In this document: positions 6,592-15,962 of the stretch, in pieces
Numbering within the stretch: the first letter of the stretch is position 1
Layout: every line of letters starts with the position of its first letter
Assembly (NCBI GenBank): GCA_015709205.1
Contig: JACCQO010000035.1
Coordinates: 1 to 33,433 of the forward strand
From: Desulfovibrionaceae bacterium
GTDB lineage: Bacteria > Desulfobacterota > Desulfovibrionia > Desulfovibrionales > Desulfovibrionaceae
Reading direction: 5' to 3'
DNA: 33,433 bases
The notes under the pieces: model-generated
What the model was told of the DNA's origin: nothing
Seen by the model: only the letters and a program-made list of their open reading frames with translations
Databases searched by the model: none
Made by a program: the position numbers and the translations under genes

Positions 6592-9351
6592 ATGCGCCCC
6601 GCCGCGCGTCCCGGCGCCCTTGCGCCCGGCCGCCACCGGACCGCCGCCCGGGTCTGGGCCCTGGCCCTCGCCCCGGCTCTCGGCGGCCTGCTTCTGGCCG
6701 CCGCGCCCGCCCGGGCCGAGGCCGCGGGCGACGCCTCCTTTGCTCCACCCTGGGTGCTCCTGGCGCTCTACGCCTTCCTGCTGGCCGCCATGGTCGGGCT
6801 GGTGGTGCTGCTGCGCCGCGCCCGCGCGCAGGAGCAGGAGCAGACCCGGCTGCTGCAGGGCGTGGTCCAGGCCTTCGACGGCTACATCTACGTCTGCGGG
6901 CCGGACCGGCGCATCCGCTTCGCCAACCGCGCCCTGCACCTGCTCGCCGGGGGCGACGCCACGGGCAGGCTCTGCCACGAGGTGCTGCACGGTCTGGACG
7001 CGCCCTGCGAGTGGTGTTGCATGGACCGAGTGCTCAAGGGCGAGACCGTGCACTGGGAGGCGCGTTCGCCCGCCGACGGCCGCCGCTACCGTATCACCAG
7101 TTCGCCCGTGGTGGGCGAGGACGGCGCCGTGGCCAAGCAGGCCATGATCCAGGACGTGACCGTGGAGCGGCGCGACCTGGACGAACTGCGCGCCCGGCGC
7201 AAGCAGTTGCGCACGATCATCGACGAGAACGCCGACGCCCTGTTCGTGGTGGACGCCGCCGGGACCCTGCGCTTCATGAACCGCGCGGCCGAAGGATTTT
7301 TCGGAAAAAGTGCGGAAGAGATGGTCGGCGGCTTCTTCGGCCTGCCCATGGCCGAGGGCGACTGCGGCGAGATCGACGTGCCCCGGGCCGACGGCTCGGT
7401 GCTCGTGGCCGAGATGTGCAGGACGCCCATGGTCTGGGAACAGGAGGGCACCGAGGCCGTGGCCACGCTCGTGTCCCTGCGCAACGTCACCGAGCGCAAG
7501 CGCATCGAGGAGAAACTGCGCGAGTCCGAGGAGCGCTACCGCACCGTGGCCGACTACACCCACGACTGGGAGGTCTGGCTCGCCGTGGACGGCTCGGTGC
7601 GGTACATGAGCCCCTCCTGCGAACGCATCTCCGGCTACCCGGCCGAGCGCTTCATCCGGGACCCCGCCTTCATCGAGCAGATCATCCACCGCGACGACGT
7701 GGCCCTGTACCGCCAGTACATGACCACCCCCACGCGCTGGGGCAAGGACTCCATCGATTTCCGCTTCTTCCGCAAGGACGGGCGCATGGGCTGGCTCTCG
7801 CTGGTCACGCGCCGCGTGGAAGGCGACGGGCGCGAGCTGGGGCTGCGCGCGAGCATGCGCGACGTGACCGACCGCAAGCTCATGGAGACCGAACTGCGCC
7901 ACCAGGCCCTGCACGACCCGCTCACCGGCCTGGCCAACCGCACCCTGCTGCGCGACCGCGTGCGGCTGGCCCTGGAGCGCTCCGGCCGCCGCGACGACTA
8001 CCACTACGCCCTGGTCTTCATGGACCTGGACCGCTTCAAGGTCATCAACGACAGCCTGGGCCACGCCTTCGGCGACAAGCTGCTGCTGGAGATCTGCAAC
8101 CGGCTGATCCACTGCGTGCGCGGCCTGGACACGGTCTCGCGCCACGGCGGCGACGAGTTCGTCTTCCTGCTGGAGGAGCTGGAGTCCCCGCGCGAGGCCA
8201 TCCGCATCGTCAAGCGCGTGCGCGAGGCGATCATGCGCACCATCTCCATCGACGGCCACGAGGTGAAGGCCACGGCCTCCTTCGGCATCTTCCTGGGGCC
8301 CACCACCTCGGACCGGCCCGAGGACGTGATCCAGAACGCGAACATCGCCATGCACTACGCCAAGGAGCTGGGCCGCGACCGCATCAAGGTCTTCACCTCC
8401 AAGCTCCTGGACCGCGCCGTGCAGATGCTCACCCTGGAGCACGACATGCGCCGGGGCATCCCGGCCGGGGAGTTCGAGCTCTACTACCAGCCCATCGTCT
8501 CGCTCACCGAGCAGCGCATCATGGGCTTCGAGGCCCTGGTGCGCTGGAACCACCCCGAACGCGGCCTGCTCGGCCCGGGCGAGTTCATCCCCCTGGCCGA
8601 GGACACGGGGCTGATCGTGGACCTGGGGCAGTGGGTGCTGCACGAGGGCTGCCGGACCATGGCCCAGTGGCGCGCCGAAACCCCCAGGGCCGCCGAGCTG
8701 ATCCTCTCCGTGAACATTTCCGGCAAACAGTTCTCCCAGGTCTCCCTGGTGGACCAGATCCGCGCCATCCTCAGCGAAACGGGCTTCCCGCCCGACCGGC
8801 TCAAGCTGGAGATCACCGAGACCGCGATCATGGACAACGCCGATTTCGCCATCGACAAGCTCAACCGTTTAAAACTCATGGGCATCTCCATCTCCATCGA
8901 CGACTTCGGCACCGGCTACTCGTCCATGAGCCACCTGCAGCGCTTCCCCCTGGACCACCTCAAGATCGACCTGAGCTTCGTGCAGCAGATGGACGCCGGC
9001 CCCGAGAGCCAGGAAATCGTGCGCGCCATCGTCAACCTGGCCCACAACCTCAAGCTCAAGGTCATCGCCGAGGGCGTGGAGACCGACGCCCACCGCCGGG
9101 CCCTGAGCAGCATGGCCTGCGAATACGCCCAGGGCTTCTTCTTTTCCCGGCCCGTGCCGCGGCTCAAGGCCCACGACCTGATCCTGGCCGACCTGCCCCC
9201 GGCCCCGGGGGTGGCCGCGACCGCCGAGCCCGGTGTGGGATCCTGTATCGAGTCCGGTGTCGGGCCTGGCGCCGAGTCCGGTGTCGGGCCTGGCGCCGAG
9301 TCCGGTGTCGAGTCCTGGCCGGGCGCAGGCCCCGGCGATCCGCAGGCCTGA
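6592..9351 (+). CDS. Membrane-anchored PAS-GGDEF-EAL cyclic-di-GMP synthase/phosphodiesterase
   Basis: A protein of about 919 residues. After a signal/anchor region and a transmembrane helix (about 54-77) come three PAS-like sensor segments, then a GGDEF domain and an EAL domain. The GGDEF motif (519-523) is intact and RGLD (510-513) sits exactly five residues before it, the position of the inhibitory I-site. The EAL domain keeps EAL (647-649), VNISGKQF, ITET, DDFGTG (770-775), LKIDLSF and AEGVET. Both catalytic halves therefore look functional, making and breaking cyclic-di-GMP under control of the sensor part. The C-terminus ends in a repeated ESGVGPGA tail. Start choice is uncertain: in-frame ATGs at 6502 and 6511 also exist, but they lie almost at the predicted transcription start. 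The signal that the PAS domains sense cannot be told. Confidence 0.9.
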   Translation: MRPAARPGALAPGRHRTAARVWALALAPALGGLLLAAAPARAEAAGDASFAPPWVLLALYAFLLAAMVGLVVLLRRARAQEQEQTRLLQGVVQAFDGYIYVCGPDRRIRFANRALHLLAGGDATGRLCHEVLHGLDAPCEWCCMDRVLKGETVHWEARSPADGRRYRITSSPVVGEDGAVAKQAMIQDVTVERRDLDELRARRKQLRTIIDENADALFVVDAAGTLRFMNRAAEGFFGKSAEEMVGGFFGLPMAEGDCGEIDVPRADGSVLVAEMCRTPMVWEQEGTEAVATLVSLRNVTERKRIEEKLRESEERYRTVADYTHDWEVWLAVDGSVRYMSPSCERISGYPAERFIRDPAFIEQIIHRDDVALYRQYMTTPTRWGKDSIDFRFFRKDGRMGWLSLVTRRVEGDGRELGLRASMRDVTDRKLMETELRHQALHDPLTGLANRTLLRDRVRLALERSGRRDDYHYALVFMDLDRFKVINDSLGHAFGDKLLLEICNRLIHCVRGLDTVSRHGGDEFVFLLEELESPREAIRIVKRVREAIMRTISIDGHEVKATASFGIFLGPTTSDRPEDVIQNANIAMHYAKELGRDRIKVFTSKLLDRAVQMLTLEHDMRRGIPAGEFELYYQPIVSLTEQRIMGFEALVRWNHPERGLLGPGEFIPLAEDTGLIVDLGQWVLHEGCRTMAQWRAETPRAAELILSVNISGKQFSQVSLVDQIRAILSETGFPPDRLKLEITETAIMDNADFAIDKLNRLKLMGISISIDDFGTGYSSMSHLQRFPLDHLKIDLSFVQQMDAGPESQEIVRAIVNLAHNLKLKVIAEGVETDAHRRALSSMACEYAQGFFFSRPVPRLKAHDLILADLPPAPGVAATAEPGVGSCIESGVGPGAESGVGPGAESGVESWPGAGPGDPQA
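9250..9310 (+). repeat. In-frame 24-bp tandem repeat at the 3' end of the GGDEF-EAL gene
   Basis: Two perfect copies (9250-9273, 9274-9297) and a partial third encode ESGVGPGA repeats in the C-terminal tail. Because 24 is a multiple of three, copy number changes would lengthen or shorten the tail without frameshift. Confidence 0.85.
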
Positions 9352-9385
9352 TCCCTCGCCCCGTCCGCGCGCGAAAGGCCGCCGA

Positions 9386-9417
9386 AAAAGGAACGGCCCG
9401 CCAGGGGCGGGCCGTTC
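9386..9417 (-). terminator. Rho-independent terminator of the flgM-like gene
   Basis: A perfect 12-bp stem, GAACGGCCCGCC with GGCGGGCCGTTC, and a 3-base loop. On the minus strand it is followed by CTTTTT. It sits between the convergent GGDEF-EAL and flgM-like genes and might also slow plus-strand transcripts, although that side has no T run. Confidence 0.8.
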
Positions 9418-9454
9418 GGAAAAGGGCCTTGTCGCGGCCGCGCGACGCGGCGCG

Positions 9455-9649
9455 TCAGTCCACCGAATGGATCAGCGAGTCGATGATGTCCATGGCCAGT
9501 TCGCGGGAGCGGATGTTGTAGTCGCCCTTGCTCACGGCGCTCTTGAGGGCGGCCACGCGGGCCGCGCGTTCCTCCGAGGCCTCGACCAGGCGATCCAGGC
9601 CGGCGCGGGTGCGTTCGTCGTTTTTCTTGGGCATCGAGGACTCGGACAT
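9455..9649 (-). CDS. flgM: FlgM-like anti-sigma-28 factor (short form)
   Basis: A 64-residue charged protein. The C-terminal half, VAALKSAVSKGDYNIRSREL then AMDIIDSLI, fits the conserved FlgM region: V-x-x-L-K-x-x-V-x-x-G-x-Y, then a helix that binds sigma-28 (FliA). FlgM is usually about 90-105 residues, so the disordered N-terminal part is shortened here. Known role: it holds FliA inactive until the flagellar hook is finished. Start at the ATG at 9649, with GGAAAACGAG just upstream; a second ATG at 9634 is possible. A sigma-28 consensus promoter lies about 70 bases upstream, which fits FlgM autoregulation. No other flagellar gene is nearby. The symbol is by motif and promoter, not by search. 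Confidence 0.72.
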   Translation of the reverse strand: MSESSMPKKNDERTRAGLDRLVEASEERAARVAALKSAVSKGDYNIRSRELAMDIIDSLIHSVD

Positions 9650-9721
9650 CTCGTTTTCCGGGGCTTCGCCCGGCCTGCCCTGCGCGGGATTCCGCGGGGC
9701 TCCGGCCGGGTGTTACCATCC

Positions 9722-9748
9722 CTATCGGCAGGCTTGGAGGTCTCTTTA
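9722..9748 (-). promoter_or_regulatory. Sigma-28 (FliA) promoter of the flgM-like gene
   Basis: Minus strand: TAAA, 15-base spacer, GCCGATAG. This matches the flagellar sigma-28 consensus TAAA-N15-GCCGATAA at 11 of 12 defined positions. The predicted start gives a leader of about 65 bases. Confidence 0.8.
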
Positions 9749-9930
9749 GGCGTCCGGCGCGTTCCACAGCACAATAGATGTTCGCTGTCTTTTCGGCATG
9801 TTGTGATCCGGGCCCGACGGCCAGGCGCAGCCCGTTCCCCCGCCGACCCGCCAGCCGCGCCGCTTCCCGGCGATCGGCGGAGTGCGGCGCGCCCGCGCCC
9901 GCGCGGCCCTTTCTCCCGCCCCCCGATCCG

Positions 9931-9939
9931 TGCTAGAGT
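9931..9939 (+). promoter_or_regulatory. Candidate extended -10 of the J-domain gene
   Basis: TGCTAGAGT, a TG-N-TA---T extended -10, about 70 bases before the ATG at 10009. No good -35 is visible. A very similar TGCTAGCGT precedes the response regulator at 31806. Confidence 0.35.
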
Positions 9940-10008
9940 CGCCCCGTGCCGCACAGGATTTCCCTGCGGCGCGCCCGAACGCGCGCCGCGCAACCGGCAG
10001 GAACGCCC

Positions 10009-10422
10009 ATGGACAACGACTCCCGCGCCACCCCGGACCACGATGCGCCCAACGCCGACGTCCCCCGCGACATGGCCATGCGCCGCCGGGCCCTGCGGGT
10101 GCTCGGCGTGGCCCCGGAGCACGAATTCGACGTCGAACGGCTGCGCCACGCCTTCCACTGCCGCATGCTCCGCCACCACCCGGACGCGAACCCCTCGGCC
10201 GACGCCGGGCGCGCCGCGGCCCTGGTCAACGAGGCCTACCGCCTGTTGCGCGGCAGGACCTCGGCTACGGGCGCGGAGGGCGGCAGCCTGCTCCTGGACG
10301 ACGAACTGACCGAGCGCGTGGCCGGAGAGCCCCTGGACGGCGTGGCCGGCGCGCCGAGCTACGAGGAATGGATCCAAGGGCGCTTCATGGACCTGTCGAG
10401 CGCGTCCATCTGGCCCACCTGA
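10009..10422 (+). CDS. J-domain (DnaJ-like) protein
   Basis: A 137-residue protein. A J-domain spans about residues 27-83, with the essential HPD at 57-59 (RHHPDANP), preceded by the helix carrying the basic residues and followed by a helix VNEAYRLLRGR. No glycine/phenylalanine linker, zinc-finger or substrate domain is present. It is therefore a small J-protein that should stimulate an Hsp70 (DnaK) at some particular client or place. The last 50 residues are acidic and unrecognised. Start at the ATG at 10009, with AGGAA five to six bases upstream; a GTG at 9946 would add an unlikely Arg-rich leader. Next gene pgm begins 103 bases later on the same strand. Confidence 0.82.
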   Translation: MDNDSRATPDHDAPNADVPRDMAMRRRALRVLGVAPEHEFDVERLRHAFHCRMLRHHPDANPSADAGRAAALVNEAYRLLRGRTSATGAEGGSLLLDDELTERVAGEPLDGVAGAPSYEEWIQGRFMDLSSASIWPT

Positions 10423-10525
10423 TCCGGTTTGATCCGCGCGAGGGGGGCCCGGCCCGACGCGCGGAAACCCGGCGCACCACCGGCAAGCCCACACCGCAAG
10501 CCCACGCCGCAACAAGGATACGCCC

Positions 10526-12175
10526 ATGCTCCTGCACTCCCTGGCCGGAAAACCCGTTCCCCCGGAAATGCTCGTCAACGTGCCCCGGCTGGTCAGCAAC
10601 TACTACACCCTGGCCCCGGACCCGGCCGATCCCGCCCAGCGCGTGGCCTTCGGCACCTCGGGCCACCGCGGCACCTCGGGCCGAGCCTCGTTCAACGAGG
10701 CGCACATCCTGGCCGTGACCCAGGCCGTGTGCGAACGGCGTGCGGCCCGGGGCGTCACGGGCCCGCTCTTTCTGGGCATGGACACGCACGCCCTGTCCGA
10801 GCCCGCCCTGGCCACGGCCGTGGAGGTGCTCGCGGCCAACGGCGTGACCACCCTGCTCCAGAAGGGGCTGGGCTACACGCCCACCCCCGTGATCTCGCAC
10901 GCCATCCTCTCCTACAACCGTTCCCACCCGGACGCGCCCGCCGACGGCATCGTCATCACCCCGTCGCACAACCCGCCGGACGGCGGCGGCTTCAAGTACA
11001 ACCCGCCGCACGGCGGCCCGGCCGGAACCGAGGACACCCGCGCCATCCAGGACCGCGCCAACGAACTGCTGGAGCAGGGCCTGAAGGCCGTGCGGCGCAT
11101 CCCCCTGGCCCGCGCCCTGGCCGCGGACACCACGGTGCACCACGACTACGTGCGCCCCTACGTGGACGCCCTGGCCGACGCGCTGGACATGGACGCGGTG
11201 CGCGGGGCCGGGCTGGCCATCGGCGTGGACCCCATGGGCGGCTCGGGCATCGGCTTCTGGGAGCCCATCGCCGAGACCTACGGCCTGAACCTGACCATCG
11301 TGAACCGCCACGTGGACCCGGCCTTCGGCTTCATGCACCTGGACCACGACGGCAAGGTGCGCATGGACTGTTCCTCGCCCTACGCCATGGCCGGGCTCAT
11401 CGAGCTCAAGGACCGCTTCGACGTGGCCTTCGGCAACGACCCGGACTACGACCGCCACGGCATCGTGACGCGCGACGGGCTGATGCAGCCCAACCACTTC
11501 CTGTGCGTGGCCGTGGACCATCTGCTGCGCACGCGCGCGGGCTGGCCCGCGCACGCGGCCGTGGGCCGCACCGTGGTCACCACCGCGCTCATCGACCGCC
11601 TGGCCGCCGAGCACGGCCGCGCGGTGCACGAGGTGCCCGTGGGCTTCAAGTGGTTCGTGGACGGATTGCTCGCAGGGACCTGCGTGTTCGGCGGCGAGGA
11701 GAGCGCGGGCGCGTCGTTCCTGCGCGCCGACGGCACGGCCTGGACCACGGACAAGGACGGCATCCTCATGGACCTGCTGGCCGCCGAGATCATGGCCGTG
11801 CGCGGGCGCAGCCCGTCGGAGCTCTACGCCGACCTGGCCCGCACGCACGGCGAGCCCGTGTACCGCCGCGAGGACGCCCCGGCCACCCCGGCGCAGAAGG
11901 CGGCCTTCAAGAGCCTGACCCCGGAGATGGTCGCGGCCGCGGAGCTGGCGGGCGAGCCGATCCTGGCGAGGCTGACGCGCGCGCCGGGCAACGACGCGCC
12001 CATCGGCGGGCTCAAGGTGGCCGCGGCCTCGGGCTGGTTCGCGGCGCGGCCCTCGGGCACCGAGGACATCTACAAGATCTACGCCGAGTCCTTCAAGGGC
12101 CCGGCCCACCTGGAGCGGCTCCTGGACGAGGCCCGGGCCATCGTGTCCGCGGCCTTTGCCGCGGCCGGGGCCTGA
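10526..12175 (+). CDS. pgm: Phosphoglucomutase (alpha-D-glucose phosphate-specific)
   Basis: A 549-residue enzyme, close to the 546 of the Escherichia coli enzyme. It interconverts glucose 1-phosphate and glucose 6-phosphate in the cytoplasm, feeding glycogen, trehalose and cell-surface sugars. The phosphoserine loop [10 protein letters not shown] has the catalytic Ser at 147. The metal-binding loop is DPDYD at 305-309. The sugar-selecting loop is GEESAG at 390-395. The phosphate-binding loop is RPSGTED at 508-514. All four active-site loops are intact. AAGGA lies seven bases before the ATG. Neighbouring plus-strand genes are separated by about 100 bases on either side, so co-transcription is possible but not shown. 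Confidence 0.95.
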   Translation: MLLHSLAGKPVPPEMLVNVPRLVSNYYTLAPDPADPAQRVAFGTSGHRGTSGRASFNEAHILAVTQAVCERRAARGVTGPLFLGMDTHALSEPALATAVEVLAANGVTTLLQKGLGYTPTPVISHAILSYNRSHPDAPADGIVITPSHNPPDGGGFKYNPPHGGPAGTEDTRAIQDRANELLEQGLKAVRRIPLARALAADTTVHHDYVRPYVDALADALDMDAVRGAGLAIGVDPMGGSGIGFWEPIAETYGLNLTIVNRHVDPAFGFMHLDHDGKVRMDCSSPYAMAGLIELKDRFDVAFGNDPDYDRHGIVTRDGLMQPNHFLCVAVDHLLRTRAGWPAHAAVGRTVVTTALIDRLAAEHGRAVHEVPVGFKWFVDGLLAGTCVFGGEESAGASFLRADGTAWTTDKDGILMDLLAAEIMAVRGRSPSELYADLARTHGEPVYRREDAPATPAQKAAFKSLTPEMVAAAELAGEPILARLTRAPGNDAPIGGLKVAAASGWFAARPSGTEDIYKIYAESFKGPAHLERLLDEARAIVSAAFAAAGA

Positions 12176-12282
12176 CGGGCCGCGCCGACGGCGGACGCCG
12201 CGCCTCCTCCCCCATGGGTGGGGGCGCGCATTGCCAAACGCACGAAAAGCACGCGCGAAAAAGCGCGCAAAAAAGGACGCAC

Positions 12283-13089
12283 ATGTTCGGATGCATCGGA
12301 AAATTCCTGGTCGGCCTGGGGGCCCACGGGACCGGGCTGAGCCTGGCCTTCACCCGCAAGAAGTACCTGCTCCTGGCCCTGGTTCCCTTCCTGCTGACCG
12401 TGGCCGTGTTCGTGCTCGGATTCTGGGCCTTCGCCCAGGTGGACGAACGCGTGGTGGGCTGGCTGTGGAGCCCGGCCGCCGATTCCGGCGGGTTCCTGGG
12501 AGCGCTGGCCTGGACCGCGGCCGTGGTGCTCAAGTACCTGCTCTACGTGGCCCTGCTGGCCGTGTCCTACTTCCTGTTCATGGTCGTGGCCAACGTGCTG
12601 GCCGCGCCGCTCTACGACCGCATGGCCGACATGGTCCGCGCGGACCTGGCCCGCGACGGGCGCATCGTCCGGGCGCGCGCCCTGGGCGAGGCGTCGATCC
12701 TGGGCGCGCTGTGGGAGGAGGCCAAGAAGGCCGTCTTCCTGATCGCCGCGCCCGTGATCCTGCTCCTGGTGCCCGTGGCCGGGCCGGTGCTCTCGCTCCT
12801 GGCGGCCATGCTCATCCTCGGCTGGGACTTCGCGGACTTCGCCCAGGCCAAGGACGCGCCGCACTTCCGCGCGCGGCTGCGCTTCGCCCTGCGCAACGCT
12901 TGCGCCCTGCTCGGCTTCGGCGCGCCCCTGCTCGTGCCCGTGCTCGGCATCCTGCTCTACCCCTTCGCCATCCTCGGCGGCACGGTGCTCTACCTGGAAA
13001 AGCTGGGCGGCGGGACGCCGCGGGAAGGGAACACGGACGCCGCGAACGCGGGCGGGCCGAACGCCGAGGACGCAGAACAGCGGTCCTGA
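12283..13089 (+). CDS. EI24/CysZ-type integral membrane protein
   Basis: A 268-residue protein with about four to six hydrophobic segments, the strongest at roughly 25-50, 70-100, 145-180 and 205-240. The pattern of early hairpin, VVANVLAAPLYDRMAD, and a late YPFAILGGTVLYLEK resembles the EI24 domain family that includes the sulfate permease CysZ. If that holds it could move sulfate or a related solute, which would suit a sulfate reducer, but many EI24 proteins are uncharacterised. The C-terminal 20 residues are polar and of low complexity. AAGGA is just upstream of the ATG at 12283. I would not assign cysZ. Confidence 0.7.
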   Translation: MFGCIGKFLVGLGAHGTGLSLAFTRKKYLLLALVPFLLTVAVFVLGFWAFAQVDERVVGWLWSPAADSGGFLGALAWTAAVVLKYLLYVALLAVSYFLFMVVANVLAAPLYDRMADMVRADLARDGRIVRARALGEASILGALWEEAKKAVFLIAAPVILLLVPVAGPVLSLLAAMLILGWDFADFAQAKDAPHFRARLRFALRNACALLGFGAPLLVPVLGILLYPFAILGGTVLYLEKLGGGTPREGNTDAANAGGPNAEDAEQRS

Positions 13090-13118
13090 CGCCGAAGGCG
13101 GCGGGCGACGGGGCCGGA

Positions 13119-13191
13119 CGGGACGCCGGATGCGGCGTCCCGAACCCGCAGCGCCCCTGCGGGACCGTGGGCCGCTCCGGCCCACGGTCCC
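13119..13191. repeat. Two perfect hairpins between the EI24 and radical-SAM-like genes
   Basis: The first is CGGGACGCC with GGCGTCCCG (13119-13142, 6-base loop). The second is GGGACCGTGGGCC with GGCCCACGGTCCC (13161-13191). Neither is followed by T residues on either strand. They may be transcript-stabilising or processing structures rather than classic terminators. Confidence 0.6.
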
Positions 13192-13236
13192 GCGGGGAGC
13201 GCGCCGAACCCGTTGCGCCGCACAGGGGAACGCGTC

Positions 13237-14301
13237 ATGGACATCGCCCTGCCGACGAACCTGACCCGGCTCTTGCCCGCAATCACCCCGGCCCTGGACT
13301 GGATCCAGATCGAGCCGACCACGCACCGCGCCGATCCGGCCATGGCCCCGGCCTTTGCCGGGTACCGCGAGCAGTGGATCGAGCGGCACATGGCCCCGGA
13401 GACCTTCGCCCGCCTCGCGCCCGTGCTCTCGCGGGCCAAGCGCGCCCACCTGCAGGGCTGGGGCGAACCCTTCCTGCATCCGGACATCCTCGCCTTCCTG
13501 CACGCGGCCAAGGGCCTGTGCGCGCACGTGTCCACGGGCACGGCCGGCGCGGCGCTCACCGAGCGCCACATGCACGCGCTCATCGGGCTGCAGATCGATT
13601 CCGTGACCGTGGCCATGCCCTCGCCCGCCGCCGCCGGCGCGCCCGCCGCGCATCCCGGCGGGCCGGACGACCCCACGCGCCACGCGCGCCGCGCCGTGGA
13701 CGCGCTGCGCCGCCTGCGCGAGCGCTACGGCAGCCCCCTGCCCACGATCATCGTGCTGCGCACCGTGACGCGCGGCGATCTGGGCGAGCTGGGCGGGCTG
13801 GAAGCCCTGCCCCCGGCCATGGCCGACCTGGGCGCGGACCGCGTGGTGCTCAGCATGCAGTCCTACGCCACCACCAAGGAGCTGGCCGACGACGCCGTGG
13901 TGCCCGAGGACGAGGAGGCCTACCGCGCCCTGCGCGCGCGGCTGGAGGCCGTGGCCGAACGCGGCGCGGCCCTGGGGCTGGGCTGGCACCACTTCCTGGT
14001 CTACGGCGGCGCGCCGGGCACGGCCTGCATCGAACGGCCGCAGGGCGCGGCCTTCGTGGGCGCGGACGGCGGGGTCGGTCCGTGCGTGTTCAGCCGCCTG
14101 CCCGTGCGGGGCGCGGCCACCTACCACTTCCAGGGCCGCGAGCTGGAATACCCGGCATGCGCCTTCGGCTCGGTCGACGAGACGCCCTTCCGGCGCATCT
14201 GGGCCCGACCCGACTACCGCGCCCTGCGCCGCGACTTCGAGCACGGCCGGTTGCCCGGGCAGTGCCGGGGCTGCTGGCGGCCCTACCTGCTGCCGGACTA
14301 G
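13237..14301 (+). CDS. Radical-SAM-like protein with SPASM-type tail but no cluster-binding CX3CX2C
   Basis: A 354-residue protein. WIQIEPTT leads into the place where radical-SAM enzymes have C-x3-C-x2-C, and LQGWGEPFLHPD (72-83) is the typical second motif. At the first motif the sequence is instead HRADPAMAP (30-38): all three cysteines are gone although flanking spacing is kept. The C-terminal region still has SPASM-like cysteines C264, C283, C308, C343 and C346. The protein probably cannot bind the SAM-activating 4Fe-4S cluster, so it is either a degenerate enzyme with a new role or a partner subunit. Start at the ATG at 13237, with AGGGGA seven bases upstream. A TTG at 13213 is less likely. 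Confidence 0.75.
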   Translation: MDIALPTNLTRLLPAITPALDWIQIEPTTHRADPAMAPAFAGYREQWIERHMAPETFARLAPVLSRAKRAHLQGWGEPFLHPDILAFLHAAKGLCAHVSTGTAGAALTERHMHALIGLQIDSVTVAMPSPAAAGAPAAHPGGPDDPTRHARRAVDALRRLRERYGSPLPTIIVLRTVTRGDLGELGGLEALPPAMADLGADRVVLSMQSYATTKELADDAVVPEDEEAYRALRARLEAVAERGAALGLGWHHFLVYGGAPGTACIERPQGAAFVGADGGVGPCVFSRLPVRGAATYHFQGRELEYPACAFGSVDETPFRRIWARPDYRALRRDFEHGRLPGQCRGCWRPYLLPD

Positions 14302-14592
14302 CCGCGCGCCACGCGGGGATCGCGCCAAGGGGCGGTCTGGGCCAGGGTCCCGACGCGCCCGCACCTGCCGACCCGACGGAAGCGCTCCGATCGGGCCCGA
14401 ACCAGGGCCAGACCAGGGCCCGATCCGGTCGGCGTGGCCCCATCAGCCCGGCCAAGCTTCCGCGCCTCTTGTGCCCGGCGCGGGCTTGCGCTATCTTCCG
14501 CGACGCCGAGCCGGTCCGCTCGGGCCCGGCCCCACCGGAGCCCCGATCCGCACCGGCCCATGAGCAGCCCGTCGTCTTTCAGGAAGAATCAG

Positions 14593-15417
14593 ATGCGGCC
14601 CATTGATCTGCACATCCACACCCGCGCCTCGCACGCCACGGATTCGGCCGACGCCATGCTTTCGGCCGCCCTGGGGCGCGACGTGGCCGTGCTCGGCTTT
14701 TCCGAGCACGTGCCGCGCCCCGCGGCCTTCGCCTATCCCAACGACTACCGCGACCGGCTGGCCAAGGCCTTTCCCGTCTACGTGGCCGAGGTGGAGCAGC
14801 TCAAGGCCACGGCCCCGGCGACCACGCGCGTGCTGCTCGGCGCGGAATTCGATTATTTCCCGGGCTACGAGGAGCACATCGCCCTGGAGATGGCCCGCTG
14901 GAACCTGGACTACGCCATCGGCTCGGTGCACTTTCTGGAAAACTGGGGCTTCGACTTCACGGCGCGCGACTGGCGCGACCTGGACGAGGCCGTGCTCTTC
15001 GAGGACTACGCCAAGTATTTCGGCCTGCTGCGTCAGATGGCCGAAAGCGGGCTCTTCCACATCGCCGCGCACCTGGACCTCATCAAGATTTTTTCCATCG
15101 AGCCCTTCACGGCCTGGGCGGCCACGGACACGGCGCGCACGCTCTTCGAGCGCGTGCTCGCGGCCATGGCCCGCGCGGGCGTGGCCCTGGAAATCTCCTC
15201 GGCCGGACTGCGCAAGCCCTGCCGCGAGATCTACCCCTGCGCGCCGATCATGCGCCTTGCGCGCGAGGCCGGGCTGGAGGTCAGCTTCGCCTCGGACGCG
15301 CACTGCGTGCGCGACGTGGCCCGGGACTTCAAGGACATCCTCGCCTACGCGCGCTCCTTCGGCTTCTCGCGCTGCGTGTGGTTCGACCGGGGCAAGCCGG
15401 TCCAGGTGCCCTTCTAG
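14593..15417 (+). CDS. PHP-family phosphatase (histidinol-phosphatase-like)
   Basis: A 274-residue member of the PHP metal-dependent phosphoesterases. Metal-binding motifs appear in order: DLHIHT (H7, H9), GFSEH, a Glu in GAEFDYF, GSVHFL, AHLDLIK, and SDAH near the end. Length and motif order match HisK/HisJ histidinol-phosphatase, the penultimate step of histidine synthesis. Similar enzymes act on other phosphates, and no his gene is nearby, so the substrate is inferred only. Start at the ATG at 14593 with AGGA eight bases upstream; an ATG at 14560 lacks a ribosome site. Confidence 0.83.
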   Translation: MRPIDLHIHTRASHATDSADAMLSAALGRDVAVLGFSEHVPRPAAFAYPNDYRDRLAKAFPVYVAEVEQLKATAPATTRVLLGAEFDYFPGYEEHIALEMARWNLDYAIGSVHFLENWGFDFTARDWRDLDEAVLFEDYAKYFGLLRQMAESGLFHIAAHLDLIKIFSIEPFTAWAATDTARTLFERVLAAMARAGVALEISSAGLRKPCREIYPCAPIMRLAREAGLEVSFASDAHCVRDVARDFKDILAYARSFGFSRCVWFDRGKPVQVPF

Positions 15418-15962
15418 CTCCGGCAGCGACATCCGGCCCGCGCCGGGTCCCTCGTTCCCTTGCGCACCACGCGCCGCCTCCCACGCCGCGCGGGCTTGCG
15501 CATCCCACTCCACAGTCTTCCATGCGGCCTTTGCTCGCCTTCCGCGATTCCTTTCCCGCGCCCTCCCGCGTGGCCGAGGCCCCACCTTCCCTGTGCGCCG
15601 ACCATGCCCAACACCCGTGGGCGCGCATCCCGCTCGGCACCGCATCAGCCCGCGCCCGGCCGGTCTTTTCCGCGCGCGAGAGCGCCCCGTCGGCCGCCCC
15701 ACAGACGCGCCGAGCTGCGCCGTACCAATCCCCGACGCCCGCCCACGCGGGCCGGCTGCCCAGCGCGGCGGGCTCCGGCTCCCTTGCCGGGTCGCGGGGC
15801 TTCCCCGTTGGGAGGCGGCCGCCTGCGCCCGGGTCCGCGCCCAGGTCAGCACGTGGGCCTGCGCTCGGGCCCGGCTGCCCCGGCGTCGTGTCCTCTCGGC
15901 GCGATGCAGCACGCTTCCGCCGAAATTTTTCTACATTTTAAGGATTTTTTTTATCAAATTTA

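Noticed and set aside
14389-14425. Inverted repeat GATCGGGCCC/GGGCCCGATC as a terminator after the radical-SAM-like gene
   Set aside because: 17-base loop and no T run on either strand; could be chance in GC-rich DNA.
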